DNA from: Fasciola hepatica
Lineage: Eukaryota > Platyhelminthes > Trematoda > Plagiorchiida > Fasciolidae
DNA length: 64,000 nucleotides
Direction of reading: 5' to 3'
Assembly (NCBI GenBank): GCA_948099385.1
Contig: CANUEZ040000164.1
Coordinates: forward strand, 1,502,501-1,566,500
Part shown: piece by piece, positions 1 through 12,689 of the stretch
How the letters are laid out: every line of letters starts with the position of its first letter
Numbering within the stretch: the first letter of the stretch is position 1
Translations under genes and position numbers: made by a program
The notes under the pieces: generated by a model
What the model was told of the DNA's origin: nothing
Databases searched by the model: none
The model's input: only the letters and a program-made list of their open reading frames with translations

Positions 1-99
1 GCACGAAATTTGTATTGTTCCATCAGCCTTTTACCCCAGCTGATAGGGTATTCAGAGCCTGGTCATCAAGGACTTGCAGGGAGACCCGAGCCGTGGGTA

Positions 100-2290
100 C
101 TGTCTTGTCCTCCCATACCAGCCTTCCTAGGTAACTTCGTGCCGGCCAATGTAGGGAGGATTAGTTTGCCACGGTATTCATTTGACAATGGTTCTGTCCC
201 GTATTTTAGTGTGATTCAGGAGAATCCACTCTTTCCCTAACTCGTTATGTGCTCCAACGAAATTTTAGTCACTGTCTGAATACCGTTACAGAAAATTCCA
301 CCCGTCACTAAACCTCCAGAAAGCCACTGGGAATTAATCAAAGGAAGTTTTGTGTGCGTACGTACCTGTACATTTCCGTCTTCCTTCATGATTATCAGAG
401 TTCCTTGGTGCAATACCCCTGTGTTGTGCCGACTTTTCCACGTAAGACAACTACATGCACACCTTTTCGAACACCATCACCGCGTAATATGCAAGGGCTG
501 CCAATAAATATTTCATCCTACTACAGTCTCACTTCCGATCTGGAGTGCCTTGGAACCATATCAGCCATATCTAACTGCGAGAAATAAACCATTTCCGAAG
601 CTTTTACGGCTTTGATTGGCACCTAACTCAACGCCAGCGCAATCTTTTCGACGAAAGCCTGTAAGACTGAAATGAACAGAAATCAGAACTTTGGCAGATA
701 ATGGCTCTTTGGCGCTCGCATCCTGACCACAAGAGAGGTGGGCAGCTGTGTATTTGTGCCATACCTTTTGTTTCATTTTAATTTCTAACCTGCATACCGA
801 TTTGCCCTTTTTTCTCGATACCCTCCTCCGCCTATCGGAAGTTGCTAGTGTCGTCTTAAATAGTGGTGAGGTTAACTAAGTGTGCCATAAAGGCTGAGCA
901 GTACACTGCGCGTACTATCTCGAGATGAACAGCTCGGTATTTTAAGCGTTATCAGGAAACCACACCTTTTGTGTGCGCTCCCCTACTGCAGTGCAAATAA
1001 TGCACCAAAAAGATCAAAACCCATCTTCTCGGAGGGAAGCCATCCCGGATGAACTTTCACGAGTGGGATGGCCATTGTTTTATGCCTGATACTGCGCTTC
1101 AGAGAAGACCATTGCCGATCACTCTTTTGATTGTTAGCTACTCTTTGACCACTCGGAACCTTCAGTGAATATTATTCAGAAAATGCTTCAGACCAGTACA
1201 CCACTCCCCTTGGTAAAAGGGTCTACTAGACAACTCAAGATGTAGTGGTCTTCCAGATTTATCATGAGATGTTTCATTTCTTATTCTCATTTGAATCCAC
1301 CAGTCTCCGTTTAAATGTGAATATTCCGCTAACTAGTACAGGTTAAGCTTTTGGATACTATCACGTAAAAGCTTGCTTTTCCAGGTTTTATAGTATGTCC
1401 TAGACGACTCACGGACCTTGAATAGGATTGCACTAAGTCGAAGTAGACCCTCGTGTGCACTGCTGGGCTTGACTCGCACGGCGGTTCTGCCCTCAAATTT
1501 AGCCTGTTTTTGGCCACGAGCTTTTCATAGTCGTCAACATCAACTTGTATCGCGTCCAACCGGCCGCGGCGGTCAAGTATTAGAAATAACAATTTCTCCG
1601 ATAGGTTTCCAATTTCCCTAGACTTGGAGGCCACCATTACCGGCTTCTTTAAAACAACCACTGTCGTCTTGTGTCCAGGCACTGCCAAACACGGTCCTTT
1701 AGATGCGGACGGGAACTTCGGCCCTGTCATCTGCATCTGCGACTACTCCAGTGTCCCCAGGCCCCTCGAACAGGAGTCGGGAGTGTTATTGCAGGGGTGT
1801 TGGCTGTGCCACTGGTCTGCTGTAGTCGGCCCAAGAATCATTGTGATTCTGTTGGTAACGAAGATGTTAAAGAACGCAGGCACTGCTCATGCTGTGTAGC
1901 AAGACTGACGAATCCATTCAAAAGGTGGAATGCCACTCTCTCCTGAAAGAGTTTCTTGGTCAGAGCAGCTGGTCTGACGGTAAGCACCGCTGAGGTCAAT
2001 TCTAATCTCTGACTAGATGCGGCATTTGACGAAACCACTTTTGCCCCCTGTGAATAATATTAAATGGTGCTGCCCGGAGCTTTACCTGCCCAGCATCCAT
2101 AAGCAGCTACCTTTTAACTTATTCATGAGGCTTCAGAAGACCTATGCAGCAGGTCGCACTATCGTTTGACTTGTGTCAGAAGTCTCTTGAAGTGATGCAT
2201 TGGTAAGGGGCTGAGGCTTAAATGTTCCTGAACCCCTCAAATATATCGTTATTGGAATGTCACCAGTGAGCTGAGAGATGGTTCACTGAA
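100..2290 (-). pseudogene. pol: PAO-D: decayed BEL/Pao pol, RNase H and integrase
   Basis: Read on the minus strand in several frames, this segment follows the order of a BEL/Pao pol. The RNase H part lies at about 2290-1740, with a degraded SDASE-like motif near 2150 and the clear run RLELTSAVLTVR near 2000, which matches the usual Pao 'PRLEL-AAVLA' signature. Its end, near 1780, keeps a degenerate N-P-A-D-like step followed by CSRGL. Integrase follows at lower coordinates, with RAVHLEIV near 960-900 and a weak match to the IN core and C-terminal region down to roughly the left edge. Stops and frameshifts occur throughout, so no product is possible. The reverse transcriptase, expected at 2300-3500, could not be traced. 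The RNase H call is firm, the integrase tail below about 560 is weak, and the outer limits are approximate. Confidence 0.72.
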
Positions 2291-5259
2291 TGATGAGACG
2301 ATTAATAAGCGGTGGGGTTCGAAACACCAATCTCGATGGCATCTTGCTTCTTGGATTGGTAGATAGCTGAAAGACAGGCCGGTGGACTGAGGGAGAGGGT
2401 TCAGGTTTACGGCTTTTCATCTGGCCTTGGGAAAACTGTCGAACAAAACGGTCAAAGGTTGGTTCTCGAAGAAGAGCAACCAGTAAATGTTGCGACATGC
2501 TACGAGGAAATCCCTATCACTGCTAATTCTTTAGTGGTCTGTAAAGCCCCTTGCACCAGTCAGGTTGTCTAACTTATAGAGTATCAAACGAAAGTCTGTT
2601 TCTGACCCATCGACAAACTCTGTCGGAGTGGTGAAACAGATTCTTATCTGACACAACCACTCAACGAGATTTTTAAACCTCTCGGGCCAAGTGCGCCCTT
2701 GAAGCTTGGGCCAGCTAATCTTGATATCCCGATGTTGCACTTTCTCTACGCTGTCTAACTTTCCACACCATCGCCTGCCCTCATCATCCCGACAAGGTCA
2801 CCTCTAGCCGCCTCTCTTCCAGTGCAGCAATTGGAGTTAGCTCTTCTCGGGCAGTGGCCAGGATGAAGCGAATCCCAAAGTGCCATAATGACCTGAAGTT
2901 GACGATGGAACTCCCCTGCACATGGCGGGTCGTTTGAATAGTTCAAGAAGTATTGCAGATTCATCACTCACGGTGTTCCCATGGACTGCCAGCTTCAGCT
3001 ATGTTTATAGCAATGATCTCAAAATCTCTCAGGCCCGTTTTCCCCTCCCAGATTGGGGGATAATGCAAAGCTCTTAGCAGCCACCGGAATTCCACTGTGT
3101 AAGCCTGGGCTTCCCCTTTTCATTGGTACGGTGTTTAGTTCCGTAAAATACTGAATGGAAGTAGGCGGGTCATCAAACGAAATGGGGACCACATCAATTC
3201 TGCATCAAACGCAGCCGCATTTGATTTTATCCATATGACCCGACTTTACAGTACGCCTCACGAGTCGAATAAACCCTACTTTCAAAAGCGGTCCTTTAAT
3301 TAGCCTATTTTTATGAAAGACCAACCTTTTTATGGCAATTTTTGGGTGTTTGGCGTTGCTTTTAGGTTTGGTTTTCGCGGCATGGAAACCTCGAAAGGTT
3401 TAGTGGCATAAGTGAAATTCTTGCTTGTCACTTTAAGAGGTGATCGGTGGGTCATCTCTATCAGTGGCCTCGTCATTGACCTTTGATTCTGAAGTGCCAG
3501 TTCAATGTTTGCTGAATCCACGGCATTACCTTGGACTTCAAGCTACTCGCAGTCTCTTACCCCTGTGCCACCACACAAGGTTCAACTACATATCGCGTGT
3601 CCGCGTGTGATGTTTTGCGTATTCCCACAGTTCGGACCAGGAAAATGTGTTTCTGATGTATCACAACCGATCTTCAACTCTGTTTCATTGTTCTGCCACT
3701 TTTTAATAGAGGGACACTCTATATGTGGCCTCTAACTCAAACCCTACTGCAATGGCCGGAGGCTCTTCGGCAGACCTTTAATGGTGCATGCTTCTGAGCT
3801 TCATGTCCTATAGTTGTCGAATAAAAAGATGAGTCTTAAATACAGTTTGGTGCAACGTGTGGCCTTGTTATTCTCTTCTAAGTTCATTGCCATTAAATAT
3901 TTGGTCACTTTAATTTCAGGTCTGTCCGTGGGTCTCTTCTACACAAAAATGATGTCCAAGCCACCTTCTTAGAACGCCGAAGCTTTTGCTGTGCTGGCCG
4001 GTGTCTTTACTCTGAAGTTTATTACTCCCAGTCGAACAGGTGTGCTGATAGAGCAGTACACTGAGCAGGTCACACTTATTTTCGGGGTTTTCTTGGAGTC
4101 GATTCCCCGGCTTAGTGCAACAAATAATAGCGTTCCACATGGACCCTATCTTTGCTGCAACTGACTTGCTCCCAGCATATAACTGCTGTATGAGAATCTT
4201 TGGGACAGCTGAATCACTCGTCCAAGCTGTTAGCAATCTTCCAGAAAGGTAGAAGCTGCTAGTCAGTATACCGGTCCACGTAACTAATTTTTTAATTTTT
4301 TCTCCCGCTAGATATGGGGTGTAAATTTGCTCGTCTGACATCTACTGGAATATTCTGGCCAGTTCCATGATGTTTTTGCATTCCTAGGCTATTATGGGGG
4401 TTTGGAGCACAATTTGGTCAAAGCGATTCTTAGGCATTCGGGGAATTCAGCCCATATATTGCTCCAGTCCCCCATAAGAGGTTTATCGCCTCAATCCCTT
4501 TAATCTTCTCAGCACCCCACAGCAATCTACCTTGTTTTTTCGTGGACAAACTTCGGACCTTGGGGTCTAATCAGAGCATCGCACTGGGGTTCAAACTTTA
4601 GTCTAAGTGATTCGGGGCAATGCTGCAGTTTGTATCTCAGTCACCAGGTTCACTGGGGAGCGGTACCAGCCTCAGTTCGTATTCGAGTTCTACTATCCTC
4701 AGTCCATGAACATCGCTACGTCCCTATTCCACCACCGGCTAGTATACACGAATTTGCGCCAACAAGACTAGCAGACCTTGCAACAAGCAATGAAGCAGTA
4801 TCACACAAAAGAGCTCCAGGGACATGCCGAGTTACTTCCTTTCCAGTAATAACTTGCTTTTGTCCTCTTCTGATTATCTTAGATTCTCTCTTCATCAGTA
4901 GACAAAGTTAAATACTGAAGCAGTATTCCAGTTGTGAGTGGCGAATAGCAAAAATAAAGGATTCTAAAAGCAAAACATGATTGGCTCGCAAATTGTGCTA
5001 CATTGGACTAGCAAAGTGCCACCATATAAATTACATGCAAACCTCAACTCTACGGCCACAAAGGTTAACAGGCGAGAAACAAAGCTCAGAAAAGTTCACA
5101 GCTCAAACAATCTTCAAGGCAGTCGGACACCAACTCAGATTGGTGTCACGGCACACATAAACGGGATGTAAATTAACGTTTAAATGCGGTGGTTTGTGTC
5201 TGCTGTTGAGTGTGTGAGGACTAATAATTATATTGTATATTCTGAACAGTACAAGTGTG
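2291..5259. other. unassigned sequence between PAO-D and GYP-B
   Basis: No gene, RNA or clear repeat was recognised here. The minus strand at 2300-3500 may hold the missing upstream part of PAO-D, since it lies in the right place, but no RT motif could be read. The longest open stretch (minus strand 3916-4341, 141 codons) has no recognisable motif and is not called a gene. Confidence 0.4.
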
Positions 5260-5560
5260 TGGCAGCGGTTGAGTAGGATTTCTGCAAATTTTTCTTTCAT
5301 GGCTTGTTTGAGCTACTTATTCTTCATCCGGTCGTTGGAACTGAATCTATGGACAAACATAATAAATGATATCCCCTTGCCTACCATGCCATTCGTACCT
5401 ACCCGCAGCTGGCTTGGTGGTGGCTCGGATTCTCGGTTACACAAAACGTGGAAGTGGTGCTGCTCAAAGATGGGACGCCTCACGGTGGTGTTACAAAGCA
5501 CCGAGCACAAGCAGCTGGCAGGTGAAAACTTAGAAAGTATATTCATGCAGTTTAGGTAAT
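5260..5560 (-). pseudogene. pol: GYP-B: Gypsy integrase zinc-binding region, decayed
   Basis: On the minus strand, the stretch with LPASCL/SVLCNTT motifs matches the segment that precedes the integrase HHCC domain in GYP-A of this window (which reads SGTILCDTT at about 44,320). Further on, a frameshifted W-H-G and C-C pattern resembles the zinc-binding domain. The integrase catalytic core, expected below 5260, could not be found. This is the 3' end of the recognisable part of GYP-B and lies directly downstream (minus strand) of its RNase H. The call rests on the match to GYP-A and on order; the outer limit is uncertain. Confidence 0.6.
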
Positions 5561-5699
5561 ATCCTGAAATCTAACCCCGAAAGTTGGACTGCAGCCGAAG
5601 CTTCGAGGTCTACGGCCTGTAGCTGACTAGGAGCAGCGTCTACCGGAAGGAATGGGTATCATCCATAGAGATCATGGCGCTAGAAACTTGACAAACAGC

Positions 5700-6160
5700 A
5701 ACTTTCAACTAAGCTACGAAGTCTGGGTGAGGAACTCCCCCTTTGGTGAATGTCTATCTGTTCGCCTTCGAAAAGCATACGTCAGTGGTTTACCATCTAT
5801 GAAGATTACAAAATTTTCTGCCTCCGAGGGTATGTCAAAAGAGTTTAACAGTAGCTCAAACAGCAAGCATTTCCCGATTAAATATAGGATACTCGGGTTT
5901 CGCTTGTAATGGACGGTGAGAAAAAGGGCTAGTCTTGTCCATTGTGAAACAGACCACTGCCGGAGAGAGCTACCGATCGCTTTGTCAGAAGCATCGTTGG
6001 CTGTACCCAGTTGAGCTTTAGCGTCAAAATGAACGCGAAAGGTGGCAGAAGCCTGCGCCTTTGTAAATTCAATAAAAGCAGTTTCAGCATTCTCCAGTAT
6101 TTCCGCGGGATCATCCCTAGCACCTTCAAGCAAATTTGGTAATGGCTGCATCAAGTGGGC
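5700..6160 (-). pseudogene. pol: GYP-B: Gypsy RNase H relic
   Basis: A 146-codon open stretch (minus 6154-5714) carries, in order, the thumb/connection motif MQPLPNLLEGA, an acidic-aromatic stretch (ENAETAF), DASDKAIGSSL (the first RNase H carboxylate region), and DGKPLTYAFR followed by DRHSP. In Gypsy elements the usual form of the last block is 'FTDHKPLTYAF', so the H of that motif is changed to G here. The order and wording match CsRn1-type Gypsy pol and the RNase H of GYP-A at 43,690-44,190. The segment between the two RNase H blocks is compressed and shifted, so the domain is inactive. It continues directly from the RT relic at 6155-7100. Confidence 0.88.
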
Positions 6161-7100
6161 AAATTTGGGGGTTGAAAAGTCAATAGTGGCTTACTTTCTC
6201 GTTAAAACAACGGACGACGTCTAATGATATGAGGAATCGAAATTCAAGAACGGCCTGTACCACTTCCTCCAGGGACGGAGTACCACTTTCCTCGATCATC
6301 TGACCTAAATACTGAGCTGAATTTTGCCCAAAATACTCTGGCTCTCATCAGCCATTATACCACCTGACTGTGCTCTCAAACACTAGATAAAGATGCGTAC
6401 TCGAGTCTTCAGATTCCACGCCCAACGGCAAGTCACTGGTTTATAAGAAAATAAAAAATCAAATCGCTAGTACTCTTGTCAGTGAAAAGCCGATGGGTTT
6501 GTGCAGCGCTCGTAAGCCAAGTGGCATGCACAGGGCTTCGAACTGGCCAAAAGTTGTTATTACTTCTGTATTGGTTTCATCCTTCGACGTGAAACTGCTG
6601 ATACTATTTTCGAGAAGACTTTGGCACCGATGGGATTGAAAGTGATATCCCGAACAAGTGGGGTGGGGTACCTATCTGGAACAGTGGCAATATTGGGAGC
6701 CCTGAATTCTCCACATGGTAGCCAATCTCCCGACTTTTTGGGTCACGTATGAAATGGTGAGGCCCAGAGACTATTTGCCAAGCAAACAATACCTAAGTCA
6801 GGCGTGTGCCTGAACCCAGCTCATACAATTTCAAGCTTGTGGAGTGCAAGCATTTGCCCCCTTTCAAAAACTGTAGTGCTTGATGTGCTCATACGACGAC
6901 CTACGGAGCCGGTTGCGGCAGTTATTACGGACAGAGGGTGGAACACTTCGGGGTATGTATTTATTACGCCACCGAACAAATGCAGAACGGCGGCCTGAGA
7001 AAGAACAGGGGTGATCAGGTTAGGATCAACCAAAATCCTATCCGCAGCTAAATTGTTGACACGATCCAAGATAAGCTTCTGGTAAAGATTAAACACGAGG
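6155..7100 (-). pseudogene. pol: GYP-B: Gypsy reverse transcriptase relic
   Basis: Read on the minus strand with frame changes, this has the RT blocks of a Gypsy element in order. LDLGIV then NSLWASP lies near 6820-6750. PKKSGDW-PCGEFRAPN and PDRYPTP lie near 6740-6650. A V-FSKI step is near 6600. A block reading TFGQFEALCMPLG is near 6560. A weak D-L-V-ESED patch near 6410 sits where the catalytic Y-x-DD would be, and a YLGQMI 'primer grip' block near 6320 leads into the RNase H. The catalytic aspartates are not preserved in a readable frame. An upstream piece near 6970-6930 resembles the protease-RT linker (NTYPEVFHP). No flanking LTR was found, so the element is both decayed and truncated. 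Confidence 0.85.
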
Positions 7101-7339
7101 TTTAAGTATGATTGGGATCACTACCAGGTATTACACCGTGAAAATCTGCGGTGAGAAAACCCCAATGAAAGAGGCAACGAAGACCAAAACAACACACTTA
7201 TGGAACTTTTCGTAAATCTGTGTAGAAGTGCCTTTAGCTTGACCTAAGCCAGGGCAGGGGGCTATCATATGTCGGACTTAAAGATAGGAGCATACTAAAC
7301 TTAGAACGTGCTTACTAATTAGCACGTCTCTGAGTGACT

Positions 7340-7990
7340 ATGGGTGATGTAGAAGGGACTAGATGATGTCCACTTGGAAGCAAATTTACGTGTAAATCGC
7401 TCCCTGTTATCAGGCTTCTCGTCCAGTAAAACTGTCAAAGTGCACCTATTTGGTGATGAATAGGCGATAGGTTGCGGTGCAAAAGGATATCTGGGTTTTG
7501 GGAAAGGCAGCAACCCTTGTAGCTGCTCCTTGTCGAGTAGATAGTATGCGATGCTATCGAGGGTGATGATACTATCCCATTTTAAACATCGAGTGAAAGT
7601 TCTCGCCTACAAGCCCATGAAGCTTTCACAGTGGAGCTGCAAATCGAATTTAATCACGTGCCCTTATGGTCATATGAGGCTAGATAGTGATATATCAAAA
7701 GTACATCTGCTCGCCCAGCTACTTTCGTCGATAATCGGGTTCGAATGAATTTGGACAGATCTGAGATGTGGTATTAGAAACATGTTCCCCCCAACATGAA
7801 CCCTGCGGTTGTAGCTTTGAAGGGAGCCATAATTGCGTGGTACATGGAGACGAACAAATGATTGAAAGGTCCGTGATTTTCGTGCGACTTGAAGGAAATC
7901 TGGTTGCAAACCTTAAGATACCGCCTCCGGCCAAAAAAGGCACAGAAGTGAAGCAGATCTATTCGGTACCAATGAAATAGAAGGAACCAT
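7340..7990 (+). pseudogene. pol: PAO-C: BEL/Pao RNase H and linker relic
   Basis: Plus-strand reading gives a run resembling the Pao segment that precedes RNase H, near 7345-7430. It is followed by VHLFGDE-stop-AIGCGA-GYL at about 7437-7490, the degraded 'FSDASE-GYGA' block. An S-R-V-M-I-L patch replaces the 'IPRLEL' region near 7555-7600. At 7790-7980, beyond a frame change, the pieces are those of the 'NPADVASRG' end of RNase H and of the start of the integrase region; the stretch RLEGNLVANLKIPPPAKKGTEV is still open. Several stops remain. This is a different Pao lineage from PAO-A and PAO-B, judged by its wording. No RT was found upstream, where GYP-B begins in the opposite direction. Confidence 0.78.
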
Positions 7991-8259
7991 AGCATATAAC
8001 TGGGCTCACCGAAAGCTTTTCTCAGTGGAGGAAATTAGTGGGGAATTATGTGACTGCGGAGATTCGTTTAAAATTTACTTGCCACGAGACCTTGATTTGC
8101 CACTGTCAGACTGGGCTGTTATCCATGTTCTAAATACCAGAAGCCACGTGAGTTGTCTTCGGGTTGACTCAGGCCCACTAACTCAGAGACAAGCTTAGCT
8201 TGTCGGAATTAAGTCCTGCCGGATGATTTCAAACTGTCAACCTTCAATTACTAGGATCA

Positions 8260-9330
8260 GCGTTGTACGGCTGTGTGCTGTCTCCGCGGGAGGACTGTGC
8301 TGCTTTTTAGTTTATCCAGAGTTGCGTTGGTGATTCTACCTGCTCTCGTACAAGCTACTGGACTTTTGATGGGTCATCTTAACGACAAGCAAGGATATAT
8401 GGGCTTGAGACACTTCGTAGCCGGGCAAACGCACGAAGTTACCTCAATGAGTGTTCAAGGAGCCACTTCATGTTCCCCGAACTATTAAACCGAGCAGTGT
8501 CATCTTTGCCTAATTTTCCAAAGGAGGGTGGAAACTGCCACTCTGAAGAATGCCGGGTTGGTTATTTTGGACCCTCACCGGGTGAAGCTAGCAGAAGTGA
8601 ACACTGAGGATATGGGTTTATTTTTGCCCTTCACAAGACGTGGGTGGTACACTTGAAGATCTCACATAGCATGACTGCAGACTCATTTTCTATGACAGTG
8701 GTAAGGTTCACGGCCAGACGCGAATGATATGAGTTGATGTACAATGAGCCTAACCTGGTAGCAGCGAAATTTGTTTTGAAAACCGCGCCTTGAGATGAAG
8801 AAGGTAAAATACCTCAGCAGAATGTGGTGCTTCAGAAATAGAGCGGCTACTTCTTACCACAGTATAGGATTTTTGAAAAGGGTTTTCAGAATAGCTGGGT
8901 GGATATTTTCGGCGGTCATCTCCCGTCAGCCGATTAATGAGGAAACTTCACTGACGTGTGTCATTGGGGCTGAAATTATCACCGGCGGATTTCCAATAAC
9001 CTCCATAAAGGATGATTTGGGGGACCCGTACTTCTTGCGCCTTGATGGTTTACTATTGCTTTCATCAAACACGCCCCTCTGTACGGAAACAATAGCGCTA
9101 GCTGGCCGGAGCATCAAAGGACGGCACCAAGCAAAACGTCTAGCAGCACAGTTTTACAAAAGATGATATCGTAAATAGCTGCCTAAGGTACGAGCCTGTC
9201 GTAAGTGTATTGAAGCCTAAAGGGATTTCAAATGGGTCGGTCTAGTTCTGCTAACTGACTGAAGTGCGAATGATGGACCATGGGTCAAGGGATCTATTTG
9301 CTGAAGCATAGCCCAGTATTGACGGAAACT
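8260..9330 (+). pseudogene. pol: PAO-C: BEL/Pao integrase relic
   Basis: The frame at 8650-8720 reads HLKISHSMTADSFSM then RFTARR, the integrase core stretch that follows 'RAVHLE' in Pao elements. A degenerate Y-N-E-P-N-L-V-A-A patch replaces the 'SDNGTNF' catalytic motif. From 9010 the frame reads DDLGDPYFLRLDGLLLLSSN, the 'DP-LTPNHLLL' block just after the core, and then LAAQFYKR and LPKVRACRK (9145-9210), the 'FW-RW---YLP-L--R-KW' C-terminal block. A zinc-domain candidate (CHLCLIFQRR) is near 8500. The piece follows the RNase H relic in the correct order. At least five stops lie in the traced frame and no LTR was recognised at either end. Confidence 0.82.
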
Positions 9331-12300
9331 GTACGCGGGCCTTGGGGGGAACCAATTCGAGTATTACCCGCAGGGATAGCCGATCAATAAGTATTAAGAG
9401 AAGTATTGATACTACGTGTTACTGCCTTGTTAGAAACTAATATTCACTCGATGTTTGAAAGTTCTTCCATGTTCTAACAAAGAGCTTCATATATATTTCT
9501 TCTCTACTGATATTTCGATTTTTTACTTTCAATGGATTCAAAATAGCTTGTCCGGTTGTTTGGTTTTGGTGTTGAGACTTCCCCTTTCTCTGTTTTAGAG
9601 TCTGCCTGACTTCAAGGTTGCCTGCTATGACGCACTCTATCTCCTTAGTCCTTCACGATGGACCTCAGTCTTACAAAATTTACCCCCCCCAAACAAAAAG
9701 CACTGCGGTGGGCTGAAGCTTCACGGGGTTTTGGTTATTCTGTGCTCATCTTTGATTCTGGAAGCCGTTGTCTCCCATGCTCACTTTCCACTTTTCAGCC
9801 AACATATTTATTGCGGGTTGATTTCGTAGAGACTACACAATAATACAACTTCAACGGTCTCACTTCTGGTCTATTCTGTGGGTCTAGGCCTTGATCCGGT
9901 CATCGGTATGACTAGTGCTGATGGCTCTAACTGAAATCCTGAAGGGCCCATTTGAAGGGACAGGATTCGTGTCGAATGTGCACAAATGCACGTAACTAGT
10001 ATTCACGCTGTCCAGTATCGGTAGGTAGCATAACCCGGAAATTGTTTTTGCTAAGAGCTACACTTAAGAGCTCAGCCCCCGGACCCTTTAGGTTCATGGT
10101 ATTCTTAATCCTGAGAACCACCCGCTATGCGTTAGAGAATGAATCAGGTTCTGCTGGCTCCTTATCAAAGAATTCTATGCAGCGGGATCAGAACGCTTTA
10201 CGCCACTGGTGGGCGGCCTGGGAATATCCACTTAATATTAGTAATAGCTCGCATCTAGTAGATGATAAGAACTGTCAGCCGAGTAGGCAATATGGCGAGG
10301 CCAGCAAGCGGGCTATCACCAACGTGGGACCTGAAACTTCCTGCCATTATTGCAAAGCTGTGCCGCCCCTCAGAAAGCCTGCAGGGAAAATGACTGACTT
10401 AGGAGAACAGTAACTCCAGAAGACCACAGGTCCCACAAAGCATTCTTTTTCCGCACCTGAAACACTGTGTCCAGAAGCTCCGGCTCCGATTGGATGCCAA
10501 GATGTTAGAGCAGGTCTGAGGACGCCTCATCTGGTGGTTTACTAGAGTGATGAGCTCAGCCCAACAGCAGAGGCCAGAGGCACTGGATCCGTTCACGCTC
10601 GAGTGCGGAAAACATGGAGGCGATTTGGTAGGTTTCAAAATCCCTAAGCATTATGTTGATCTCCAGGAGCTGACTCTAAAACCGTTGAACTCAAACGATC
10701 TCGCGGTTGCCAGTCTCAGTTGTTCCAAATGTGAGTATTTAAATACGGCGCGTGATGCTAGTCGTAATCCAAACATCTCGCAGTCTGGCTGGAAGAATAT
10801 TGAGGTCAAAATAAGATTGATTAGTGAATCCTGCCATGTAAGACTCTCAAAGTGGTCAATGCGTGTCACGCGTACTCCTCAAATGTGATCTCCAAAGACT
10901 CCGGTTGAAAATTCGAGTCCAAGGCAACATGCACTTGCAAGCTGTGAGGAGTCAAAAAACTGAGCCCAATTGTTCAGGGTCGCAAAGCGTGAACAGGCAT
11001 TTTCGCACCGCAAGCATCCGATTTTCGTAGTGAATAAAGTTATATCATGTGAAAGCCACCGATTTGCTTGATATGGGACATGAAAACTTCATTTTTGTCG
11101 CCGATAGCGCACCTTAAAGTCCGTCCTAGGCCCCATACCGTTCTTCTCGTCGACGATTCTCAATACCTTGGTTACACTTCTGCAGGAAAAGTAGAAAATT
11201 AGGGATCTGAGCAGAGGGCAATCTAGCTGTGGACATGCAGACCCTCCCGGACTGGGTGCATAAGCTGGAACCACCCTTAAATGCTGCCTAAAGCTGCTAG
11301 TTTCCCAGGGCGAAGGAATATTGAGCTCAGCCTTGTAGTGCCGGTAGGTGGATGCGTTCGTTCTACCGCCTATAACTTCAGTGCAGCCTCACTTGTAAGT
11401 TAGTGTGAAGACTTGGGCACCCTCCTATAGAACGGACGTCGAGTGATCGGAGAAAGTCCGGCAAATGGGTCGAAAGACAGGATGGCAAGGCCTGTGAACA
11501 GAGACTCCGAGACCTCTGACATTGGAGTACGGGAAGACTTCGACGAGATCGAATAGGGATTTTTGAGATAAGGGAGAGTTTTTGTCTTAGACGGGGTGGT
11601 CCATTCTAGAAGGCCGCCGAATCTTGAAGATCAGGGCTCAGGAAGAGCCTGAAGAAGACTCGGTCCAAGTGGATAACCAGGTTACACATCTTTAGAGCCC
11701 CGGCAATAAACGACTGGACCAGCCAGATCGGTGAAAAGCTATACCCGGGGACAATCCTGTCGTCCAAGGGGCCCTAAATCGTCGGTGGAACGGGGCTATC
11801 TTCGATAGGGTTTTGGGCTTGTTTACTAGAAGAAGGAGGATAAAAATACGGTCGGTACGCTCAGCGTTCTAACTGAAGTTTCTGTTTGTTGCACAGTAGC
11901 GTAGTGAGGGCCTACGATGCAGAATGGAACCCACAGCTAAAATGCTGCGAGGTTTGGACCTTGCTACTATTTTCAGCAGGGAATCGATGAAGCGCACCGT
12001 GCTTCGATGCTCCCACGATATGTGTCGGCTCGATTCCCGTCCATCGAATGGAACGCCCAGAACGATATATTTTGCTGGGCTTTTATAATTACATTGATTA
12101 TCCTGTGTAAAGGACAGGAGATGAGAGTCTTAACGAGCTAAGGGATGGAGCTGAAGAACTGCAGTACGCCTTGCCGGTATGATAGCGTGGCTCAAGATAG
12201 CAAAGCTGTCGTGTCCGCCGGTAGCAGGCTGAATAAGCAAACAGGCTTCAAACAACCAGTCCACTGAAGTACCTGAAGCTAGCACGAATTATTGGCCTAC

Positions 12301-12689
12301 GGAAGAGCATAGTCTAAGTTGGTCAAATGGTTATAAAAATGATAGTGTTTTTCTCGACCAAGGGCATGAAGCACACGTGAGGGTTTGACCGTGGTGTGCG
12401 ACTCTACTCGACAAAAAGAACGGTGTAGGAATTTTAAGAACGGGAGTCCAAACGTCAGCAACAAACTAATGTAGCCAGCAACGACTTGATTAGTAGATTT
12501 AATAATGGTTTGTGCGGCAAACACGAGCCAGTTCCAAGTTCGAGTTAGGCGACGGCATCTCGTGAGGCTACCGAGAAGGTCGTCAATGTGTAGAGCTAAA
12601 GATATACTGTAAACCAAGTCGATGCAAACCATGGAAAACGGAGGCTCACTGGGGGTCTCTGAGAAGAGCCAGTTCTGAATGGGGAGAAG
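9331..12689. other. unassigned 3.4-kb stretch
   Basis: No domain, RNA gene, or terminal repeat was recognised on either strand. Two plus-strand open stretches (10042-10413 and 10547-10888) are low-complexity in content and have no catalytic motif; the first ends in a lone C-x2-C that is not enough for a zinc knuckle. The right part (11,400-12,000) is purine-rich on the plus strand. It is probably old repeat sequence, but that is inference. Confidence 0.4.

Noticed and set aside
2310..2335. ggttcgaaac-like pol III B box
   Set aside because: No A box at the right distance and no tRNA fold.
3916..4341. 141-codon minus-strand open frame
   Set aside because: No motif, no neighbours, no repeat copy; length is within chance for this base composition.
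10340..10400. C-x2-C pair that might be a gag zinc knuckle
   Set aside because: The His and last Cys are not at the right spacing and no gag sequence surrounds it.
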